64,000 nucleotides of DNA, taken from assembly GCF_000003855.2 (NCBI RefSeq), contig NW_003101672.1, positions 1,630,134-1,694,133 on the forward strand, given 5' to 3'. Positions 38,677-48,719 of the stretch are shown here, one piece after another. The notes under the pieces are model-generated. The model saw only the letters and a program-made list of their open reading frames with translations, was not told the DNA's origin and searched no databases. Numbering within the stretch: position 1 is the stretch's first letter; each line of letters opens with the position of its first letter. The position numbers and the translations under genes are program-made. This DNA comes from Blastomyces gilchristii SLH14081. Lineage: Eukaryota; Ascomycota; Eurotiomycetes; Onygenales; Ajellomycetaceae.

Positions 38677-38728
38677 CTCAGTGATTCCCTTCGTGCTGCC
38701 GCGATTCCCGTTTTTGTGTTTGCTGTCC

Positions 38729-38764
38729 ATGTCTCTTGTGGACGACATAACACCACAGCCATAG
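38729..38764 (+). promoter_or_regulatory. Upstream ORF 2 in the Ssn6 leader
   Basis: ATG at 38729 opens an 11-codon frame ending TAG at 38762-38764, 64 bases before the Ssn6 start codon. It closes just before the CAACCA repeat. Confidence 0.4.
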
Positions 38765-38771
38765 CCGTAGC

Positions 38772-38814
38772 CCAACCACAACCACAACCACAACCACAAC
38801 CACAACCACAACCA
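38772..38814 (+). repeat. CAACCA hexanucleotide repeat in the Ssn6 leader
   Basis: About seven tandem CAACCA units end 15 bases before the Ssn6 ATG. A C/A-only leader is unstructured, which in general favours start-site scanning. Confidence 0.8.
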
Positions 38815-38828
38815 TCACTTCCATTCCA

Positions 38829-41800
38829 ATGTCCGCCCATCCACAACCGTCACCCCCGGGCGGCATCCATCCACATCATGGCGGCCCCGGCACTGGCCCC
38901 GGCCCCGGTCCCGGTCCTGGGCCTGGGCCGCTCTCTACCACCCATCCCCAACAACAACCGCAACCGCAGCAGCAGCAGCAACAGCAACAACAGCAAGTCA
39001 ACGGCCTTGTCGCTGTCCAACAGCCACAGCCTCAGAAGCCTATTCCCAACCCCATCAGTCAGAAAATCGCTATGCTCAATGAAGGCGTCTGGCTGCAAAT
39101 TGGTATGCCAAATTTTCCCCCTCCCAACCACCACCTACAACTGGTACAAATGTACAGAGACTAACTAGTACTATAGGGAGTTTATCTGAACTGATGGGCG
39201 ATCTGGATGGCGCAATGAGTGCCTACGAACAGGCTCTACGGCATAATCAATGGTCAATTCCCGCGATGAGCGCTATATCCTGCATCCTCCGTACCCGAGA
39301 ACAGTTCCAAAAGGCCATTGAGTATCTGCAGAATATCCTGAAATTGGATCCCACAAATGGCGAATCTTGGGGGAGCTTAGGTTAGTATTTGCATACTTGA
39401 TGTGTTTTGTTTGTACATGTAGCTTGTATGGTTTTTTACTAACTAGAAAACAGGTCATTGCCATCTTATGATTGACAATCTACAAGAGGCGTACACCTCT
39501 TATCAACAGGCTCTGTACCATCTTAGGGATCCTCAAGTTAGTTTTGATTTGTTTTTCTTTCTTTTAGTGCGTCAAATAAAATTATCTATTTGCTAACAAC
39601 TTTGTAGGAGCCAAAACTGTGGTATGGCATTGGCATTCTATATGACCGCTACGGCTCCCTCGACCACGCAGAAGAGGCCTTTTCGCAAGTCATGCGCATG
39701 CAGCCAGATTTCGAGAAGGCCAACGAGATTTATTTCCGCCTTGGCATAATATACAAACAACAACAGAAATTCAATCAGAGTCTGGAGGTTGGTTAATTGG
39801 CCTCCGATAAAAATAAAGACCACTGAGCACCGGGGCTAATTCCGATAATTCTAGTGCTTCAAATACATTGTCACCGACCCACCCCGTCCTCTCACTGAAG
39901 AAGACATCTGGTTCCAGATCGGCCATGTCCATGAACAACAAAAAGATGTGAGCAGCTCTTTTCTCTCCTCCCCTACCCCGTTTATCTTTACCTTTTCTTA
40001 TATACTGACTTTGGTTACGCAGTACGACTCTGCCAAGGCCGCTTACCGGCGGGTACTTGACCGCGATCCCAATCATGCAAAAGTATTACAGCAACTCGGA
40101 TGGCTGCACCACCAACTGAGCAACAGTTACAGCAGCCAGGAACAGGCCATTGAGTATTTGGAGAAGTCTGTTAAAGCTGGTATGTTCCTACTGTACACAG
40201 TTGCGCCGACATCTTAGGGAGATTGATAGGCGATACATGCTAACAACCTTGCAGACAACAGCGACGCCCAGAGTTGGTACCTCCTTGGACGATGCTACAT
40301 GTCTCAGGCGAAATACCCTAAGGCATATGAGGCTTACCAGCAAGCTGTCTACCGTGACGGACGGAATCCTACATTCTGGTGTTCCATCGGCGTGCTTTAC
40401 TATCAAATCAATCAGTACCGCGATGCGCTCGATGCTTATTCCCGAGCCATTCGCTTGAACCCATACATCTCGGAAGTATGGTATGATCTAGGGACTCTGG
40501 TAAGTTTCTCAAGTGGCCTCTTATTTCACGATCCACCTTTTTGCCCGCGAAATCTAACACGATGTTCTTCGTTTCAGTATGAATCATGCAACAACCAGAC
40601 GAACGATGCCCTGGATGCGTATAGACGTGCCGCTGATCTCGACCCCACAAATGCTCACATTAAATCTCGATTGCAATTGTTGCAAAGCGGCCAGGCAGGA
40701 GGCGCCAACCAGGCTACTGCCCCTGTTCCACAAGATGTTAATCCTCACACATACCAAGCAGCTGGCGTGGGTATGCCTCCAGGTCATCAATGGGGTCCTC
40801 CAGCGCCAAGTGGTGGCCCACTACCACAAGGTCCGGCCCCCCCCGGTCGCATCGACAATTGGGCTCGCGGTGTCAGCGAGGTTCAAAACGCTCAGGCACC
40901 ACCACAACGCCCGGCTCCATTTGATCACCGTGAAGGTGTGCGGGGTGGTCCTCAGCAACCCAGCCCGCGACAGGACCAAGCACTTCCATACCCCGACCAA
41001 GCTCAACATCCTGGGCCTCGAAAGGGCGGACTCTCCCCATCACCAAAGTTTGGCTTGGCTGCTCCCAATTCATACCAGGGCGCGCAAGCTCTGCCTCAGC
41101 TAGGACCTCCACCTCCACCTTCGCAGCAACAGCAGCATGACCGCAATGCGAGCAATGGAAACTATACCGCCGCCGGGCGACCACCACCATTAGCCCAGGG
41201 AGCGGGTCCTGCGCCAGCTGCAGCCAATGGCACCCCTTCAGGTCCCCAGCTAGCCCCCTATGTTCGTCCATACACCCCTCCAACTGAAGTACGCCCCATT
41301 CGTGATGAACGCCAAAGTTCCCCCGGATCCTCGTATCCACTGCCGCCGCCACACCAATATCACCCTGGACCCCCGGCCCCTGCAGCCAATGCAGGTGTCG
41401 CACCACCCGCATCCACCATGAGTGCCGCCGAAGCTGCTACGCGCGACCGTGAACGAGAACGTGACGAACGGCCCCCATCGTCCATGAAACGAGGCCGTGA
41501 TTGGGAACCAGAGCAAGGACCCGGCCCTGTAAAGAAACTGGCAAACGAAGAGAGTCGTGCGCGGCTAGATGAGCAGCAGCCGGTACCCCGGCGCATGTCC
41601 CCGTCGTCATCCCAGCTGCAATCACAATCGCAACCACAGCTCCCGTCGCCCCGAGACCTCCGCCGGCGGGATTCCTCCGACACCCAGCAGCGCGAACGTG
41701 AACGCGAAGATCAACAACGTCCCGTTCATGGCCACGTACGTGGCGTGCATGATCCCTATCATCCATCTGAGGCAGCGCATCACGCGCCCACGCTCCCTTC

Positions 41801-42293
41801 CTTCCAGCATATGCAGGGTCAGAGCCAACCGTCTTCAGGCCAGCAGCAGCAGCAGCCACAGCCAGGCCCCGCGATGGCCCCGATGGTGGCTGATGGGAGT
41901 AACGCGCATCAAACGGGCCCACTGCCGTCGTTGCCGGCTGGTCTGGCTGTTGCTGCTGTCACTGGTTCGGTTAAGGATGAGAGGGAGCGTGAGCGAGATA
42001 GAGATAGGGAACGGGAGAGGGAGAGGGAAAGAGAACGAGAACGGGAGCGCAAAGAGACGATGCAGCACGAACCCCCAGCGCGAAAGATGGAAGTTGATGA
42101 GGATTACGATGATGATGGCGGGGAGGAGGAGAAGAAGGGTGCTGGAAGCGGAAGTGGGAAAGGCACTAGTCCGAATGGAGGGAGTATCTCAAAGGGTAGT
42201 GGCAGCGGGAGTAATAACGGGGTTGCGAATGGCGGGAGTGGGAGAGAGTCGCAGCAAGTACAGGCACAGGGCAAAGGGGATGCGTCGAGTTAA
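38829..42293 (+). CDS. SSN6: General transcriptional corepressor Ssn6/Cyc8 (TPR protein)
   Basis: Eight exons: 38829-39102, 39177-39380, 39454-39536, 39608-39787, 39855-39947, 40023-40179, 40255-40499 and 40578-42293, giving 983 aa with every junction in phase. The N-terminus is His/Pro/Gly- and Gln-rich. About ten tandem TPR units then run from roughly residue 75 to 450 (QIGSLSELMGDLDGAMSAYE, LWYGIGILYDRYGSLDHAEE, WYLLGRCYMSQAKYPKAYEA), the arrangement of Cyc8/Ssn6. The last exon encodes a long disordered region rich in Pro/Gln/Gly, then an alternating Arg/Glu segment and an acidic DYDDDGGEEEKK stretch. With Tup1-type WD40 partners the protein is recruited to promoters to repress them, and it acts in the nucleus. 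Introns cut the TPR region at nearly every repeat boundary. A spacer of almost 7 kb and a leader with two uORFs precede it. The start is the first ATG in frame with the TPR region. Confidence 0.95.
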
Positions 42294-43218
42294 GGAAGGA
42301 GAGAAAGGGTGGGTGAAAGTATGAAGGGAATAGGGGTAGGATACTGTTTTGGGTTTGTTGTTGTTTTTGTTTTTGTTTTGTTTACACCATCTGGGATGGA
42401 TGGTGGATGGGTTGGTAAATGGAATTTTCGCCCTCCTTGCTTTTCTTTTCCTTTCTCGTTTCTACATCGGTACAGTATTTTTTTATGCGACTTTCTTTTG
42501 TGTTTTTGCTTGGATTTTTTATTTTATTTTTCTTTCGAAGTCCAACTAACGCTCTGTTGCTGGTTTTGCATTGTTCTTTTTCCTTTTTTTTCCTTTCTCA
42601 AATTTAGATTGATATCTCTATGTATATTTCCCCCCCCCCCCCCCTTTCCTTCCTTCTTTCCTTCTCGTGCTTGAAACCTGAAAACTTGACATTGAATAAC
42701 ATCATAAAATAAGAGTATATGACTTAGTTTAGGTAGCCTTGGATTAGCTAGATAGTTGTTGACCTTTCTCGACACAAAGCAGAATATGAATATCATGAGT
42801 ATGAATATAACATATGTGGGCCTACGTAATTATCTCATTATTGAAAAATCGGGAATTGAACGAGAGGTTTATCCAAGACCGAACCATGAATGCACAGGTG
42901 GGTGGCGGGAGATAGACAGGGTTCTGACCGGCTGCTTCCGTGGGCGATGGGGGACTTACTTGGGAAAAGCTCGGGATTAGTTTGCTTTTTTGTCGACTAT
43001 GGGTCTGTGGTTTGGTTGGTTTGGTTTTGTATGTTGTATGTCTGTTGATAAAAATCCTCCGCGCGGCCTATGTACGCAGTAGATCGATCAATCAGTAGAT
43101 GGATAGATGGATAGATGAATGCTGTGGTTGTGAGTAACTAATGGATAGTTAATTAAGTAGATAGATACCTAACTACCTAGGTTTCACTGGCCAAACAGCA
43201 GTAGGCTTGTTCGGTACT

Positions 43219-43247
43219 ATGTATGTACATGTACTCCGTACATACAT
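43219..43247. repeat. GTAC-rich inverted repeat overlapping a TACTCCGTA motif
   Basis: ATGTATGTAC at 43219-43228 is the reverse complement of GTACATACAT at 43238-43247. The 9-base spacer ATGTACTCC overlaps a TACTCCGTA motif (43232-43240), so the two recurrent signals of this window coincide. Confidence 0.8.
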
Positions 43248-43936
43248 GTACATTACTATGTAACTATAACGGATTGCTGCTTTTTAACCACCTGTCTACT
43301 CCGTACTCTGCACAGAGTACTGCTTTTCCTTTCGCGACAATAAATAATGACAGGCAAGGGTGCAGCAAGCGACGGGACGGTGCTGGGAGAAGCGACAGAC
43401 CCTCCTCTTCCTCCTCCTCCGTGTGACATTAAAACCGAAGTCCGAAGCCCCTCCCCCCCCCCCCGGGGGCCGGTCCCCAGCTGTGGACGTACGTGCGTAA
43501 GTACTTACTGTTACTGCCTTACCTATCGTTGCTGATTCGATCGGCTCGGCGGCGGAGGAGGAGGGAGGAGGGAGGGGGGAGGGAGGAAGAATAAAGGGAT
43601 TGGTTCCGAACAGGCAGATAGAGAGGGAGGATATCAATCCATCATTCGTTCGATCTGACGGTGCTTTTATCGCGAAGGGGAAGAAGAGGAAGATGAAGAG
43701 GAAGAAGAAGAGGGAGAGGGGAGAGGGGAGAGATATGATTCTGTCTTCCCATTCAGAATATATATAATTTTATTGTATTTCCCGCTCGTCTAACTTACCC
43801 ACCCCATTGCTCCTTCCTTTTAAATGCTACTAAGGCATAGAATACTCGATGAAATAATTAAATAATATATATCCCTACAACATAGTTACTTACTACCTTC
43901 ACTCTCAGGCGCGTGGAAGAACGGGCGGTAGAGATG

Positions 43937-43973
<37 letters not shown>

Positions 43974-45116
43974 ATAGAAAGCGAAATAAGTAATTAAATG
44001 AATTTCGCTGCTGGAGCCTTACTCTTTTTGTTTTGGTAAGAATTCATAATATATTAACGTACCATATCTATCTATCTGGAAATGCAGATATATTTGATAG
44101 GCTTGGCTTCCGTTTGATTGTCTAGCTGCCTGGCTGTCTGGCTTGTCAGGCTGTCAGGTATTATGAAAGATTGATATGCAGAGCACAGACGGGTGGCCAG
44201 CAGAATGCCGCGATCCGTGGGCTGGGTCCGGATTATGGGGACGAAGAACGGTGCGAGCCTGCAGAAGCAGCATTTAGCTATCTACAAGTATTATTAGACA
44301 TCGCACGTATCGTATTGACTCCCTCTTTTTTTGGATGTAAGAGACGGGAATAATACTAAAAAAATAATTGGAAAACGAACAGATATCACATGACTCCGCC
44401 CTGGGCCCAGCGTTGCCAAGAGCTGAAAGCGGCTCTGGCGGTGGCCGAAAAGGGAAAGGTGTCGGGGGGGAGGGAAGTGCCAAGAGTCCCGCCAAGAGCG
44501 CCGCCAAGACCGGGACGCGTGTGTGTGGGAGGGATGGTATTAATATGAAATTATTAGTATTGACGGGTGCTGTATGCTGTATTTTATGGATGGGCGATAC
44601 TGTATTTATTGTATTGCTTGTTTACTCCGTTACCAAGGCCAAGCGTTTCATTCTTGGCGGTCCGTCTCCACCAGCAAACCTCGGAAGGAAGGCTGAAAAA
44701 GAGAGAAAAAGAGTTACAACTTACCAGCCAAAGCAACAGCTGATATGTAACGGGTCTGCGTCATCATTTATTATTTTTATTTTTCTGTCTGAGCTTGGGT
44801 GCAAAGTTGCTTGCAATTATCTTTCTGTTGTATGTATGCATAATTATACAGAAATGTACAGAGTATATCTAAGATGAATAATTTCTAGCCGATTCTTGAT
44901 GGACAGACACACACACACACACACTAATAATATAGTTAATGGCTTGGGCATAATCGATATATCCGAGAATAATGGCGATCGCCCACTTCCCAGCAACCCT
45001 CCGCCAAGCTCTCGGCGCCTGGGCGAGGGCCGTTCTTGGCGCGTACCCAGCCAGTCCCGGCGCTCCGCCGTGCTTTTCCTCGTCCTCTTCTTTCCTGCTC
45101 TGGCCTGCTTGCAGGC

Positions 45117-45250
45117 TTGGGACATCTTGGGACATCTTGGGACATCTTGGGAGATCTTGGGAGCCCTCTTGGAGCCCTCTTGGAGCACTCTTGGAGCCCC
45201 TCTTGGAGCCCTCTTGGAGCCGATTTTGGGGCCGATTTTGGGCCCATCTT
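45117..45250 (+). repeat. Minisatellite with 10-12 bp TTGG-units
   Basis: Three exact TTGGGACATC units grade into TTGGGAGATC, then several TTGGAGCCCTC-like units and finally TTGGAGCCGATT and TTGGGGCCGATT. The unit length drifts from 10 to 12 bases along the array. Because the unit length changes, no single reading frame is kept, which argues against a coding repeat. Confidence 0.85.
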
Positions 45251-45695
45251 GGGTTGCGCTTGGTTTCCGCTGGGCGCTGTCCCGCCCTCTCTTCTTCTTA
45301 CGTTATTATATATATGCCCCCGGTGGATATCCCAAGGTTGTTGGCCATATATATATTCATCTATATATATACACATAAATTATTATCACCTTGAACACCT
45401 GCACATATATGCGATAATAATACGCTCCCTTTTATTTCTGCCGCTTACTCTCCTCTCCTCTCCTCTCCTCCACCCCCCTTTGTCGTTTTGCTTCCCCTCC
45501 AATAGTATCGCAGTCAAATTCCGCCCTCCGTCACCTCTTGTCGTCCATGGATATCAATCCCCACCCTCGCCGTGGTCGATGTCTTGCCTGCAGGCCCTGC
45601 TCCGCCCCCAGAGTGCTTGCCTCTAGCTACAGCTGCTAGTACGTTAGTACAGCGACACGACATATCTTATATATGCCCAGTGCCGGCCGTTTACC

Positions 45696-47521
45696 ATGAC
45701 GTCTTCGACCTGTCCTCTTCCTCCTCCAGCTCACCTAAACCCAACGTTCCCATCCCATAATATCTATTACCAGCGCCACGACGACGACAATCACCTCTAC
45801 TATTCCCAGCAGTCCCCATCTTCAGACAACCACCCCTCTCCGCATTCTCACTCCCGAAACGACAGCTTTAAAGATCCCTCCTACAACCCTCATCCCAACC
45901 GCAATAGTAATAACCACCACATCATCCATCTCCCCCAGCCTCAGCTATACCCCCCATCCGCAGAACCTCCCAATGCTGCTCCTACCCTCTCACACCGCGC
46001 ACCGCAATCTATGACGCACCAGAACCAGAACCAGAACCAGGACGACTGCCACTCGCATTCCCATGCCATTGAGCGAAATACCATCTCCCATCCTGCGTCA
46101 ATGTTAGAGCAGACGCATGCTCCTCAAATCCAAACGAGAATGGAAGCGCGGCGCAGTCACGGGCATAACAATCATGGTGTATTGATGTCAGGGCACTTGA
46201 GTCCGCGGGCGCAGCAGGTGGATAATCGGGTATTGGTTTACGCGGATGATGTAGAGGTCGACGATGGTGATGATGATGACGATGATGATGATGATGACGA
46301 GGATGGGGATGAGGATGATGATGGAGATGATAGGTTGGATGTGGTGAGGTCGACGGAGACGGAGAATGCTTTTTTCATACTGGTGAGATATATAAATTAT
46401 TTCTATTTTCACTTTTCACTTTTCTTGTGGTTGGAATTTATTTTGGGTGAATTGAGTTTTCGAAGCTTTTGTTTTTTTCAAAGAAGAAAACAGCTGTACT
46501 GGATATTCTTTCTGCCTCGTCCTCAAGCACGAAGGCTGGGAAGACAACATCAGAACAACACCAAAACCGCAAGAATTGGAACAATTGGAGGATGGAAAGA
46601 GACTCAATCAACTCAAATCATGCATAGAAATGACCTGCTAATCGTCGTCTACAACAGCTCCGCCTTTCCTTCCTCGTACCAACCTTAACCTTCATCGCAG
46701 CGCTTTACACCCTCGCCGTTCTCCTCTTTCTCCTCGTAACACTCCCGCTCCGCCTCTGCACTCCGTCCCCCTTCTTCAAATCCCCTCCCTCCGCACAAAT
46801 ATGCTCTCTCCTCCTCCCTCTGCTACGCAGGCACCAGCGCCTCATTGCGCCACAACCGCGATCACCAAGGAGGAAGGTCGATATCACGAATAGTAATAAT
46901 AGTAATAATAATAGTCATGATGGGAGGCATTGTGCGAGGTATTGTAGGAGGGCGAGAAAGAAGGATGGGAACGGTGGTGCGGCTGTGTCTACGCATCCGT
47001 ACGATACGATCGATTCTCACCAGCAGAAGGCTACCAACACCACCACTACAACGACGACTACAACAACCATGACTGCCACAACAAATGATACCCAACACTC
47101 ACACCCAAACACTCAAATACACGGGAACCCGCCTTCCCCCCTCTCCCCGCCTGTCTCCCCCTCCTCCCCAAGACACCCTCCTCCAAACACAACACCTCCA
47201 ACCTCCCCCCTCTCCTCATTCCCCTCCCTCCCCTGCTCCCCACAACTCAAACCAACCCCCGCCACCACCCACTCCCCCCCACTCCTCCTCCTAATCCACC
47301 TCCTTTCCCCGCTGCTCATCCCTGCCCTCCTCATCGCTGCCTGGATCGCCGCCTCGTTCTGGGTCTTCGCCATGATCCTTGGGAACCCGGATGGGACCGA
47401 GGGGAGGGATGATGGCCGCGTGGCGGTGTTGGGGGTGCGGAATTGGTGGTGGAGGTGGCTTTGTTGGGCGAGGAGAAGGGGGGAGAGGGAGAGGGAGAGG
47501 GAGAAGAGGAGAGGTGGTTAG
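45696..47521 (+). CDS. Uncharacterised two-helix membrane protein
   Basis: Two exons, 45696-46382 and 46658-47521, 516 aa. The intron has a GTGAGA donor, a TGCTAAT branch site and an ACAACAG acceptor, and both exons are whole numbers of codons. The N-terminal 200 residues are Pro/His/Asn/Ser-rich and polar, ending in a run of about ten Asp. Exon 2 opens with a hydrophobic segment (LSFLVPTLTFIAALYTLAVL). It continues through basic and Thr-repeat linkers (TTTTTTTTTT) and Pro/Ser-rich sequence, and closes with a second hydrophobic segment (LLIPALLIAAWIAASFWVFA) and an Arg/Glu-rich tail. No family recognised. The two distant helices suggest a hairpin-like membrane anchor with a long disordered loop; function unknown. 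A shorter product from exon 2 alone is possible. Confidence 0.65.
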
Positions 47522-48719
47522 GGTTGAATTGTGTTTGTGAGGTCTTTTTTATATATTATTATTACATTCATTTATGTGTTTCGTTCTGGGTGTTTGGGTT
47601 TCGGCCGGGTTGACTTTTTAATTTTCGTTTTATTTTTTTTATTTTTTTTCGCTTTTTGATTTTGGTTATCTGGCGGTCTCTTTTTATCTGGATATGTATT
47701 GGATCAGGGCTCTGATCCTGTTTTCCTTCCCTGCTTTTTATATTTTATATTGTATATTTAGTAGATGGAGGGTTTATGCTGGCGCTCTAACTACTATAAC
47801 TTTGCACTATACACTACTTAGTTGGCTCGTACATTTATTACTGATATTATTTTTGTTAATACTCACGGAACGTATTTCCTGTTCAGGGCGTTGTATTTTC
47901 CTTGTTTTTCCTTCTCACCTCTTTCCTCTCCTTTTGAGTGGAAGTGCTTAAAAGGGCCACAGCAATGGCTGATTGATTCATGTCTGTCTGATGAGAAATA
48001 GGTAACTTAATAATATTTTGCATTAGCTAAATATTCCACCCAGATAACGCCTTTTTAATGAATTTTGTTATTTTCTCTCCCCTTCTCTTGTTACTTCATT
48101 TCTTTCTCGCAAATCCAACCCCCCCGCACGCAGAGAAGCCGGCAGACGACTCAAGCACAGATTATGCTGTCTGCGCTCGCCCAGACATATCTGCATATCC
48201 TAAGATAGTACCAGAAACGGTAACAGCTATGCGATTCTATGCATAGATCTAGGCTGTTATGTCGGACAGTTGCTGTTGTTGCACGTATACATGCATGTAC
48301 AGTACATACAAAGTATGTACGTGCATATTTTTTTGGCTATTATGTACGTAGATGGTGGGGGGCTTGGGCAGGCTGGAAGGGAGAGAGATATTGAAATCGT
48401 GATTTGTCGATAAACCAAAAAAGGAAAAGAAGAAGAGAAAAATTTAAGGCGATTTCATATAGGGAGTATATCAGCATATCTAGGAAGAAGCATTTTGATT
48501 TATCATATTGAAGATTTGAGAGCGAGAATGGAAGCGAAAATACGGAGTAAGTAAATAGAAAATAACCAAATCAAAGGGGCAGGGAGAACACCGAGCGTAA
48601 ATTTTTCAATCAACCGTCTTTTTCCGTGGACCATTCAATTCCATATTTTTAGATAACACAGAGGTATCACCAGTCCATCATATCAATTCACCAACCAATA
48701 TCACCCCTCCATAGCTCCT
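47522..48719. other. Spacer between convergent genes
   Basis: 3' flanks of the membrane orphan (+) and RRP12 (-). It is T-rich at 47600-47660. An imperfect GTAC-rich inverted repeat lies at 48281-48325 and a TACGGAGTA motif at 48541. Confidence 0.55.

Larger units (their letters stand above)
42294..45695. other. Intergenic spacer with many simple repeats
   Basis: Contains a C-run at 42631-42646, two TACTCCGTA motifs (43232, 43297), a GTAC-rich inverted repeat at 43219-43247, a TA run at 43943-43970, a CA run near 44909-44924 and the minisatellite at 45117-45250. Long open frames over the minisatellite exist in several frames on both strands, as expected from a repeat, and are not called. Confidence 0.55.

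Noticed and set aside
41569..42324. A 251-codon frame inside the last Ssn6 exon
   Set aside because: An out-of-frame shadow of repetitive coding sequence.
44936..45626. Long open frames on both strands over the minisatellite
   Set aside because: They arise from the tandem repeat, overlap in several frames and show no domain.
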